From contig NZ_LAHA01000013.1 in NCBI RefSeq assembly GCF_002608075.1, forward strand, positions 107,409 through 171,408: a stretch of DNA of 64,000 nucleotides, written 5' to 3'. The notes beneath the pieces are model-generated. The model searched no databases. It was not told the DNA's origin and was given only the letters and a program-made list of their open reading frames with translations. The first letter of the stretch is position 1, and every line of letters starts with the position of its first letter. Positions 8,510-17,233 of this stretch are shown here, piece after piece. The position numbers and the translations under genes are program-made. The DNA is from Nostoc linckia z4 (GTDB lineage: Bacteria > Cyanobacteriota > Cyanobacteriia > Cyanobacteriales > Nostocaceae).

Positions 8510-11500
8510 TCAACGGAGTCTCTGAGCTTTTTTCCGGCTATTTAAAGCCAACTTTTGTTTTTCAGAGCGATTCATCACTTTTTCAAAGCCAGGTTGTTCT
8601 TGCTGTTCTTCACTAAGATGTTTCGCCAACAAATTGATAGTTGGATGTTGAAAAATTTCTACTAATGATAAATCTCGATTTAATTTTTCTCGCAATTGAG
8701 CATGTACTTGACCTACTAATAATGAATGACCTCCCAAATCAAAGAAATTATCGTCAATTCCCACCCGTTCAAGACGCAAAACATCTTGCCAAATATTCGC
8801 AATCATTTGTTCTACTTCTGTTTCTGGTGGTGTATGGAGTGTATTTCTTGCTGTCGCAATATCTGGTGGAGGTAAAGCACGGCGGTTAACTTTGCCGTTG
8901 GGTAATAGAGGTAGAGCGTCCAGAAGCATGAAATTTGTAGGTATCATGTATTCTGGCAACTTTTCACTTAAAAAATCGCGCAGTTGTGGTACTAACTCCA
9001 AGGCAAATTTGGCCTGTAAGGGATTATTAGTATAATCTCGCCAAGGACGATGTTTTGCAGTATGAGTAATTTCCGACTGGGTTATTTTAATTGTTGGCTG
9101 TCGTTTAAATATGACATCGTAACGACCATTATCTCCACAGTTTGACCAAGTAATATCAATGGAGTAAGGCAAATCTTTGCTTAATGTCCAAAAATCTTCC
9201 GGCTCAATTCCTTGGTAGTGACTATTTTTTTCTAGGAATTGTCTCATATCTCCCACAGTTGCAACACCTCCAGGAGAAGTTAACCACTGCCAAATGTGCA
9301 TATCTTTTGCAATTCGAGCATTGGGAACACCAGCGATACCTAAGATATTAGGGGCAGTTTCTATCAGCATTTGCTGGACAGATGCTAGTGTTAATTCTTG
9401 CTTTTCCCAGTCCAACCAAGGCGCATCTAACAAAGGAATTTCATCGCCAATATGGAGAATCACATCGTAGCGAAACTTATTCAACTCATTTTGATAGGAA
9501 CCACGTTCTAGAAGAATTTCTACATGGCTAATCTTGGGTAAATGTTGTTTTAAAGCTGTGAAAAATGCCGGGTCAATCACTAGTTGTTTTTCTTCAAACA
9601 GTTGTTTTCGTGCCCGCTGTTGTAATTCTTCTTTGGAAACAAAATCTGGCGATCGCTCAAATTGCACAGATGTATGAAATACTTCTAATAAAGGTAAACT
9701 GCGAATATCTCCTAAAAAGATAAAACCTCCCGGTGCTACTGCATTCACGGCGTTCTCTAACACTTGCAGTAGATAGTCAATACTAGGAAAGTACTGCATC
9801 ACAGAAACTATCAAAACAGCATCAAAACTGTTAGCCACTACACCCTCAAAGTTATTTGCTCCTCTGTGGATGAGAGTCACTCCTGATAATTCCGACTCTA
9901 GCATTGTCATCTGATGCTTGAGACTCAACAAGGCTTTTTGTGAAACATCTGTTGCACAATATTCCTGACAATGAGGAGCTATGCGAAATAACATCAGACC
10001 ACTACCAGAACCAATATCTAATACCTTGGTTGGTTGTAAAGACAAAATGCGCTCTACTGTTGATTCTACCCAATGGCGGACTTCTGCTTCTGGTATTGGT
10101 TGTCCTGTGTAACTACTGTTCCATCCTTTGATATCAAATTTTAGTACTTGTTCATCGGCTAGGTTTTGATAAAGGTCATCAAACACACCTTCCCACTGTG
10201 ACAACTGCTGAGTGCTTAATTCTTTTCCTAAAATTAATTCTGCTGTAGTTTCTGGTTCGGGATTTTGTACCACATAAGCAACTAAGCGTTTGTCGCCAGG
10301 TTCATGTTCTTGAGCAACAACTACAGCTTTTTCAACAGCTGGATGTTGGTTTAATATTGCCTCAATTTCTCCTAATTCAATGCGAAAACCCCGGATTTTA
10401 ATTTGATAGTCTGCCCTACCGATAAATTCAATATTTCCATCTTCTAAGTACCGCCCCAAGTCTCCAGTTTTGTATAAACGTGCGCCTGATTCTTGGCTAA
10501 ATGGATGAGGAATAAATTTTTCGGCGGTGGATTCCGGACGATTAAAGTAACCTCTAGCTAATCCAGCCCCACCAATATAAAGTTCCCCCACAACTCCTAT
10601 GGGTACAGGCTGTAGTTGGGAGTCTAGTAAATAAATTTGAGTATTGGTGAAAGGACGACCAATTGGTACTTGTCGCTCTAGCTGTAAGTTAGTTGTGGTG
10701 GTTTCAAAATATGAGCTATCAATGGTGGCTTCGCTAACACCGTAGGAGTTAATTAATCTGGTTCCATGACTGCAAAAAGTCTTGACTTGATGATATCCAC
10801 TAACATACCAGCTATCAGAACCGACAATTAGCGATCGCATAAAGTCAAGAGATTGTTGAGTCTGTTGCAAATACTGAAGTAAGTTCATCAGCACAGCTGG
10901 CACAAATTCGCCACAGTTAACTTTTTGGGAACGCATCAATGCATAAAGTCTATCTGGCTGCAAAAGCAATTCCCGCGGACAAAGTACTAGTTTCCCACCG
11001 GAGCATAAAGCCCGAACTAAGTCCCCAGTAAAAACATCAAAGGAAAAACTAGCCATTTGCAAATGACTTGTGGCTACGGAGCGCAGCGAATATACATCCT
11101 CCCAAGCAAAATAGGCATTCACTAAACCACCATGAGTAACCATCACTCCCTTGGGAATCCCTGTAGAACCAGAGGTGTAAATTGCGTATGCTAGGTTTTG
11201 CCAAGTTGTTTGATGCAGTAAATTTTCGCTGCTGTGTTGAGAAATACTCTCCCAATTGGAGTCTAAACAAACAACTTTAGCTTCGTGTTGTGGGAGATTT
11301 TTCACTAACCACTTTTGCGTCACCAAAACTGACATTTGCATATTTTTCAACATGAAAGCCAGTCGTTCATGGGAGTAGACGGGATCTAAAGGTATATAGG
11401 CTCCTCCGGCCTTCAGCACACCCAAGGCTGCTACCACCATTTCCACAGAGCGTTCCATGTAAATACCAACCATCACTTCTGGCCCGACACCAAGCGTTTG

Positions 11501-14500
11501 TAAATGATGTGCTAGCTGATTGGCACGTTGATTCAACTGTTGATATGTCAACTGATTTTGAGCAAATACCACTGCAACTTCATTCGGTGTTTGCTCTACC
11601 TGTGCTTCAAACAGCTGATGAATACACTGCGTAATTTGAAACTTGTGGTTGGGAATTTGAGTTTGATTAAATTCTACAAGTAGCTGATGTTGCTCTTTTT
11701 TTGTCAATAGTGACAAGTCGGAAAGTTGAGCTTGAGGATTTGCCACAATGGCACAAAGCAAGTTTTGAAAATGTTGCAGCATTCGAGCAATGGTGCTGTC
11801 ATCAAACAAGTCAGTGTTGTATTCAAATGACACCATCAGCTTTTGCCCAACTTCCACAGATAAGCTTAAATCAAACTGCGCTGTTTCATTTTCTACTTTT
11901 AATTGACTGGCGACTAAATCGGGCATTTCTGGTAGAAGTGGAGCATTGCGGAAATCAAACATCACCTGAAATAAAGGAGTGTGACTGACGTTTCGCTCTG
12001 GATTTAATGCTTCTACTAGTTGGTCAAAGGTTAAATCTTGGTGTTTATATGCTTCTAAAGCCAAGCTCCGCACACGACTTAATAACTGTTGAAATGTGGG
12101 GTTACCAGAAAGGTCAGTACGTAACACCAAAGTGTTGACAAAAAAGCCTATTAGTCCTTTGAATTGTTGACTGTTGCGGTTAGCAATTGGTGAGCCGATG
12201 GGAATATCATCTTGTCCTGTGTAGCGGTAAAGGAAAGTCCCAAATGCTGCCAGTAGCAACATAAATAAAGTCACGCCTTCTTGACGAGCGATGGCTTTGA
12301 GGTCGTCTAGCAGAGTTTTGGGTAACTCAACGAATTGATGCAAACCCCGTGAGGACTGTACAGCCGGTCTTGGTCGATCCGTTGGTAATTGTAAAACAGT
12401 TGGTACATCTGCAAGTTGTTGCTTCCAATAAGAAAGTTGATTTTGCAGAATTTCCCCTTGTAACCATTGCCGCTGCCAATGTGCAAAGTCTTTGTATTGA
12501 ATAGAAATTTCTGGTAATGGTGAAGCAGTTTTATTTAAGAATGCTTTGTACAGTAATGCAATTTCTTGTAACAAGACTTCAGTAGACCAGCCATCAGAAA
12601 TTATGTGGTGCATCTGTAGCAAAAGAATATGCTCTTGCTGTGCTAGGCGCAAAACTTTAGCACGGAATAATGGCCCTTGGGTGAGGTCAAAAGGTTGTTG
12701 ACTTTCTTGAGTTAATAATTTTTCAACTGTGAGATTGCTCTGTGATTCTATATTGATTACTGGTAAAGATAATGTTAATAAATCAGCAATAATTTGTACC
12801 GGCTCTCCGTTGACTGTTGTAAATGTGGTTCTTAAAGTTTCATGTCGCCGGATAATTTCATTCAAACTTTGTTCTAGGAAAGTAATTTCTAGCTGACCTT
12901 GGAGTTTCACAGCCAAGGAAATATTGTAAGCTGGGTTACCTGGTTCTAATCGGTCAAGAAACCATAGTCGCTGCTGGGCAAGAGATAAAGGATAAACTTT
13001 CGCTGGCTGGATTTGGCTGAGAGATTTTGAGGGAATGAAAGCTGCTGTGGTGAGTTGAGCAAGTATTTTGGTAGCGAGCGATCGCAAACTCATTCCTTCA
13101 AAAAAATCAGCTATCAATACTTCTATTTCTAAATCATTTTCAATCAAATTTTTTAACTCAAATACTTTTAAAGAATCCAGTCCCAGGCTGCTTAATGGTT
13201 CTTGATGATTAATATCATCTGCTGCAATGGAAAGTACTACCGCTAAAAGTTCAATTAAATAATTTTCTAGAATTGGTTGACATTCTTTGGGAGAAAGTGC
13301 CAACAATTGAGAACGCTGTAATCGAGTTTTTTCTCTGGAAATGTCAGTAATTTTAAGTATATTGCTGGCAACTATATTGAGTTCGCCATTTTCAAATTGA
13401 GCGCGAGTTGCACGTCGTTGAATTTTTCCGCTAGAAGTTTTGGGAATCGTACCTGGTTTAATTAAAACTACACCATAAACTTGAACTTCATGTTCTTCTG
13501 TAATGGCTTGGCGAATTGCACTAATTACTTCTGCTAAATTTGGCTTGGCGCGAAATTCTAATTCTTGTACAACTACCAATCTTTCTTCGCGGTTAACTTC
13601 TAATGTAAATGCTGCGTTAGCACCAAGACGTAATGATGAATGGCTGCGTTGTGCTGTTAATTCTATATCTTGCGGATAAAGATTGCGCCCGCGAATAATA
13701 ATTAAATCTTTGGCTCTACCTGTAATGAAAAGTTCGCCATTGTTCAAGAAACCTAAATCTCCCGTCCGCAGATAAGGGCCTTTACCTGTGTCTGCTAAAT
13801 AAGCACCGAAGGTTTCTGCTGTTTCTTGAGAACGATGCCAATAACCTTGACCTACACTCGGCCCGGATACCCAAATTTCCCCAATTTCATCAACTTCACA
13901 AGTATTGAGTGTTTCTGGATTGGCAATTACTACTTCCTGTTGTGGTATGACTCGGCCACAACTTACAAAATGAGAAATATTTTCATTTGAAAGAGACGAT
14001 TCAACTACTCGATTCAATTCTAATGCAGATTTCTGGACTGTTTTAATGGTGGGTGCTGCCGCTTTGTCTACACCAGAAACCATGAGAGTTGTTTCAGCCA
14101 TTCCATAACAAGGATAGAATGCTTCTTTACGGAAGCCACACTCGGCGAAAGCTGCGGCAAACCGTTCTAAAGTTTCATGTCGAATTGGTTCAGCGCCGTT
14201 AAACGCCACACTCCAACTACTCAAATCCAGGGTTTGTTTTTGTTCGGGAGTAATTTTTTCAGTACATAACTCAAATGCAAAGTTAGGGCCGCCACTGGTT
14301 GTTCCTTTGTAATCAGAGATAGCCTTCAACCAACGATATGGACGTTGCAGAAAAGCAGCTGGAGGCATAATGATGCAAGGAAAATTGCCATACAAAGGTT
14401 GTAATATGCCACCAATCAGACCCATATCGTGATACATCGGTAACCACGTTACAAACTTACATTCTGGTGAATGTTCCATGAATTGGTAAGTCGTGGCAGC

Positions 14501-15097
14501 ATTGTGTAGTAGATTTCCATGACTAATCATTACACCCTTTGGTGTGCCTGTAGAACCAGAGGTGTATTGTAGAAAAGCTAAGGTATCTTCATTAATAGAT
14601 GGTTGTTGCCAAGTATCTTCTATTCCCTGTGTCAAATTATCTGTAGTCAACCACTGCAAAGATTCTAAGCCTGTGTTTTGTGTCATTAAAGATTGCACTG
14701 TCGGCAGAATTTCTGTAGTAGTCAGAGCGATCGCTGCTTGTGCATCTTGGGAAATCGCTTTAATTCTGGGTGTGTTGCGTTCATTTCGTGGTGGATACGC
14801 AGTTACAGCCACAACTCCCGCATACAAGCAACCAAAAAAAGCCACTAAAAAATCTAATCCTTGGGGATAAAGCAATAAAGCACGTTCCCCAGTTAAACCC
14901 AATGCTTGTAATTGAGCCGCTACGCGACGCGATCGCCTATCCAATTCTTGATAGGTTAGTGTCGCTTTTTCTGTTTCCCCATCTAACAAAAATGTAAAAG
15001 CATCTCTATTTGGCTGCGTAGAACTTCTAAAGCGGAGTAGTTCCACAACTGTAGAAAGATTATTTATCGTATGAAACAAATCAGGAAACTTATTCAT
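8510..15097 (-). CDS. FAAL-ACP-C-A-nMT-PCP starter synthetase (fatty acyl-AMP ligase/NRPS)
   Basis: About 2195 residues. A fatty acyl-AMP ligase (about 10-585; YTSGSTGTPKGVMISH, GPNFAFELC, YPCYGMAETT) activates a fatty acid and passes it to the ACP (LGLDSLKVFELKN, about 605-690). A C domain (about 700-1130; HHIISDGWS) joins it to the amino acid selected by the A domain (about 1160-1660; YTSGSTGIPKGVMVTH). Pocket residues read D-V-G-E-I-G-S-I-D, matching the published ornithine code from gramicidin-type synthetases. An N-methyltransferase (LDIGSGSGLMLF) is inserted before the A-domain tail (LPNGKVNRRALPPPD), then a PCP (LGGHSLLVGQ). There is no thioesterase, so the chain passes on, probably to the PKS encoded downstream. 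ATG at 15097 is chosen over a TTG four codons earlier. Confidence 0.93.
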   Translation of the reverse strand: MNKFPDLFHTINNLSTVVELLRFRSSTQPNRDAFTFLLDGETEKATLTYQELDRRSRRVAAQLQALGLTGERALLLYPQGLDFLVAFFGCLYAGVVAVTAYPPRNERNTPRIKAISQDAQAAIALTTTEILPTVQSLMTQNTGLESLQWLTTDNLTQGIEDTWQQPSINEDTLAFLQYTSGSTGTPKGVMISHGNLLHNAATTYQFMEHSPECKFVTWLPMYHDMGLIGGILQPLYGNFPCIIMPPAAFLQRPYRWLKAISDYKGTTSGGPNFAFELCTEKITPEQKQTLDLSSWSVAFNGAEPIRHETLERFAAAFAECGFRKEAFYPCYGMAETTLMVSGVDKAAAPTIKTVQKSALELNRVVESSLSNENISHFVSCGRVIPQQEVVIANPETLNTCEVDEIGEIWVSGPSVGQGYWHRSQETAETFGAYLADTGKGPYLRTGDLGFLNNGELFITGRAKDLIIIRGRNLYPQDIELTAQRSHSSLRLGANAAFTLEVNREERLVVVQELEFRAKPNLAEVISAIRQAITEEHEVQVYGVVLIKPGTIPKTSSGKIQRRATRAQFENGELNIVASNILKITDISREKTRLQRSQLLALSPKECQPILENYLIELLAVVLSIAADDINHQEPLSSLGLDSLKVFELKNLIENDLEIEVLIADFFEGMSLRSLATKILAQLTTAAFIPSKSLSQIQPAKVYPLSLAQQRLWFLDRLEPGNPAYNISLAVKLQGQLEITFLEQSLNEIIRRHETLRTTFTTVNGEPVQIIADLLTLSLPVINIESQSNLTVEKLLTQESQQPFDLTQGPLFRAKVLRLAQQEHILLLQMHHIISDGWSTEVLLQEIALLYKAFLNKTASPLPEISIQYKDFAHWQRQWLQGEILQNQLSYWKQQLADVPTVLQLPTDRPRPAVQSSRGLHQFVELPKTLLDDLKAIARQEGVTLFMLLLAAFGTFLYRYTGQDDIPIGSPIANRNSQQFKGLIGFFVNTLVLRTDLSGNPTFQQLLSRVRSLALEAYKHQDLTFDQLVEALNPERNVSHTPLFQVMFDFRNAPLLPEMPDLVASQLKVENETAQFDLSLSVEVGQKLMVSFEYNTDLFDDSTIARMLQHFQNLLCAIVANPQAQLSDLSLLTKKEQHQLLVEFNQTQIPNHKFQITQCIHQLFEAQVEQTPNEVAVVFAQNQLTYQQLNQRANQLAHHLQTLGVGPEVMVGIYMERSVEMVVAALGVLKAGGAYIPLDPVYSHERLAFMLKNMQMSVLVTQKWLVKNLPQHEAKVVCLDSNWESISQHSSENLLHQTTWQNLAYAIYTSGSTGIPKGVMVTHGGLVNAYFAWEDVYSLRSVATSHLQMASFSFDVFTGDLVRALCSGGKLVLCPRELLLQPDRLYALMRSQKVNCGEFVPAVLMNLLQYLQQTQQSLDFMRSLIVGSDSWYVSGYHQVKTFCSHGTRLINSYGVSEATIDSSYFETTTTNLQLERQVPIGRPFTNTQIYLLDSQLQPVPIGVVGELYIGGAGLARGYFNRPESTAEKFIPHPFSQESGARLYKTGDLGRYLEDGNIEFIGRADYQIKIRGFRIELGEIEAILNQHPAVEKAVVVAQEHEPGDKRLVAYVVQNPEPETTAELILGKELSTQQLSQWEGVFDDLYQNLADEQVLKFDIKGWNSSYTGQPIPEAEVRHWVESTVERILSLQPTKVLDIGSGSGLMLFRIAPHCQEYCATDVSQKALLSLKHQMTMLESELSGVTLIHRGANNFEGVVANSFDAVLIVSVMQYFPSIDYLLQVLENAVNAVAPGGFIFLGDIRSLPLLEVFHTSVQFERSPDFVSKEELQQRARKQLFEEKQLVIDPAFFTALKQHLPKISHVEILLERGSYQNELNKFRYDVILHIGDEIPLLDAPWLDWEKQELTLASVQQMLIETAPNILGIAGVPNARIAKDMHIWQWLTSPGGVATVGDMRQFLEKNSHYQGIEPEDFWTLSKDLPYSIDITWSNCGDNGRYDVIFKRQPTIKITQSEITHTAKHRPWRDYTNNPLQAKFALELVPQLRDFLSEKLPEYMIPTNFMLLDALPLLPNGKVNRRALPPPDIATARNTLHTPPETEVEQMIANIWQDVLRLERVGIDDNFFDLGGHSLLVGQVHAQLREKLNRDLSLVEIFQHPTINLLAKHLSEEQQEQPGFEKVMNRSEKQKLALNSRKKAQRLR

Positions 15098-15166
15098 TTG
15101 TATATTCAACTCAACGTTATGTGAAATTTATTTTGACATCAGAAACTAAATTAAATCTTATATAGG

Positions 15167-15335
15167 ACTTACGCAAAAACTCTCTCTTGCTCTTATTTCT
15201 CCGTGCCCTCTGTCTTGAAAAGTTCAGATGCCTGCGGCAACCCCTTCGGTGTACGCCGGAAGCCGGCGCTCCGACTTTTCGCTGCGTCCTCTGTGGTTCA
15301 ATTTCCCGTTACCTGTGCGTAAGCAATGTTATAGA
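15167..15335. repeat. ACTTACGCA-type repeat with a second repeat nested inside
   Basis: The left end TAGGACTTACGCAAAAACTC matches the element at 44871-44961, and the right end carries GTGCGTAAG. The usual CTCTG...CGTCCTCTG core is interrupted at about 15219-15285 by an unrelated GC-rich stretch (GATGCCTGCGGCAACCCC and inverted CGCCGGAAGCCGGCG), which looks like a second dispersed repeat inserted in the first. Confidence 0.6.
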
Positions 15336-15346
15336 ATAAGATATTT

Positions 15347-16210
15347 TCATAATTTAAATAAATTCCAAAAACTGAAATTTCCCGCAAAAATTGAATGATA
15401 TAAATAATGAGGTGCAGTGTGAAAAAAAACTGATAACATCTTTTTTTGCCAAAAAAAATCTGCAATTTTCACGCCGTACCAAAATGACAATGAAATATTA
15501 TCATCGACTGCGGTTACATGATGCCACCAAAAAGGAGGTAAGTAGAGGATTTCTCCCGGTTGAAGTACAAATTCTATTTTTTCTTGCCAAGGGAATTTCG
15601 GAAATAATTCTAAATCTACAGCATCCGGATTCACCTTGCTACCATATAGTGCGCCAGTTGCATCTTCAAGAGGTGGATAAAATGACAAATAATCTATAGG
15701 CGGATATAAAAGTATTCTTTTTCTGCCTCGAATTTGAGCGAAAAGATTATGTTCGGCATCAAAGTGAAGGCTACTATTTGAGGTAAAATTTTTGCTGGCT
15801 AAACCAAACCACAACCTCACAAATGACTTTCTGTTAAAGTATTGTGGATAAACTACATCTCCAACAAGTTCGGGGAAACGCTCTTCTAAAATTGCCTCAT
15901 TTAAATAACATTCTAAGGTGCGATCGTTATTGATATAATCCTGCAATTTAATTTCTTTATGAGGTTCGTAGCTACGTTCATAAGCAAAGTTCTGATAATC
16001 ATTCCAAAAATCTTTTTTATAAAATCTGACTGGCACTAGATTATTGCCACATTTTTCGATCAAATAATCATTTGACCACTGCTGGCAAGCATCCCAATGG
16101 TTGGCAACGTCTTCAATGATAAAAGGCTGATATTGTTTTGCTATTTCTGAAAATTCCTTTTTACTAGGACTTTTGATTCTGAGAATTGATTCATTAGCTT
16201 GAACTTTCAT
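15347..16210 (-). CDS. JmjC/cupin-like 2-oxoglutarate-dependent hydroxylase
   Basis: About 287 residues of the cupin-like (JmjC-type) oxygenase family. The metal-binding HxD appears as LHFDAEHNLF, and a distal His in PPFWWHHVTAVDD after the turn LQPGEILYLPP. The start at 16210 has GGAG five bases upstream; a longer TTG-initiated frame is less likely. It is the first gene of the minus-strand synthetase group, about 250 bp before the FAAL-NRPS, with a repeat between. Members hydroxylate proteins or small molecules; here it may hydroxylate the peptide or a building block, giving the cluster two independent hydroxylases. The substrate is unknown. Confidence 0.72.
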   Translation of the reverse strand: MKVQANESILRIKSPSKKEFSEIAKQYQPFIIEDVANHWDACQQWSNDYLIEKCGNNLVPVRFYKKDFWNDYQNFAYERSYEPHKEIKLQDYINNDRTLECYLNEAILEERFPELVGDVVYPQYFNRKSFVRLWFGLASKNFTSNSSLHFDAEHNLFAQIRGRKRILLYPPIDYLSFYPPLEDATGALYGSKVNPDAVDLELFPKFPWQEKIEFVLQPGEILYLPPFWWHHVTAVDDNISLSFWYGVKIADFFWQKKMLSVFFHTAPHYLYHSIFAGNFSFWNLFKL

Positions 16211-16365
16211 AAAAACTCCAACATCTTTACTGGTTTTCAATCAAAGTTTGACGTTGTTTTATTCTTGTCATATAAATGTTAATTTTTAATTCATTACCCT
16301 GAAAGCAGTTTATTAGCTAACGTCTTATTTTTGAACCGATAATGAATATTCCAGACGTGTCTAAT

Positions 16366-16443
16366 CAGATATCTTTCCCAGCCAAAGCTAATGTTTGCAA
16401 TTGAGCGACTATTGAACGCCATCGCTTAACTAATTCTTCAGCA
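16366..16443 (-). pseudogene. Decayed fragment of an acyl-AMP ligase/adenylation domain
   Basis: Reading the minus strand gives AEELVKRWRSIVAQLQTLAL followed by AGKD, then a stop. It aligns with ELDRRSRRVAAQLQALGLTG in the FAAL domain of the neighbouring synthetase; by eye about 70% of 67 bases agree with 14893-14960. No start or longer domain remains. Confidence 0.5.
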
Positions 16444-17233
16444 AAATCCAAAAGTCATAAGTCAAAAAAATTTTTCCTTGGCTTGTAGACCAAAATACTG
16501 AACCTCACCAATATCATGTCCATGTCCGCCTCATCACTAATCGAAAAATTCTCCAGGTCAGAGCATCAGAACCTCTGGTGTGTCGGTCTAAACAATAAGT
16601 CTGCAATCGGACATCACATAAGTTGCATCAGCCAACCATTTAGATTGTTTCAACGGTAAATATATAGTGATTTACTTGGACAAATATTTAGATTAATGCA
16701 ACTAATTTTTATTTATCCTTGTTTACACTATCGAGAATAAGTTGCTTTAGCAATAGTACTACTATAGATATTTATTGTTAATATCTAATAAATAATTACT
16801 TTTACTTATGTAATTTTTATTTTGTGAAATGAACTATTGGTTTCATGTACGGCAAGGAATCACAAGCTTTTTGCCCATAATCAGCATTTGCAAATCTATT
16901 AACCCATAACTTGGGGTTGCCGCCATACTTCAATGCTGAATTTTGTCTTATATGACCTAATTTGTTAATTAAAAACCGATTTTGGCTTATAAAAGTATTT
17001 ATAAAAAGAGTATTTTTAACTACCAGTACTTTGTTTAATTGCTTATCAAGCAAATAAATGTTTAGGAAGAATTATTGATTGTCATCTAAAGTAAACAAAA
17101 AAAATTATGAATTATCTTGTATCTGGTATCACTTCATAATATGATTCAACTAATTTAAATGACAATCTTTTTCAAAGTTCGTCATTGTGCGTTCAGATGC
17201 TCTCAAGTAGTGCGATCGAGTGTAAGCGGATAA
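16444..17233. other. Long non-coding interval before the TonB receptor
   Basis: AT-rich, with only short frames lacking good starts. It should contain the promoter of the TonB receptor. AT-rich stretches such as ATTATGAATTATC (17104-17116) and TGACAATCTTTTTCA (17160-17174) weakly resemble halves of a Fur box (GATAATGATAATCATTATC), which would fit iron-regulated uptake. This is not strong enough to call a site. Confidence 0.3.

Noticed and set aside
16817..17053. 78-residue minus-strand frame (ends LPYMKPIVHFTK)
   Set aside because: Starts only with TTG, no ribosome-binding site and no recognised family; it lies in an AT-rich gap, so I did not list it as a gene.
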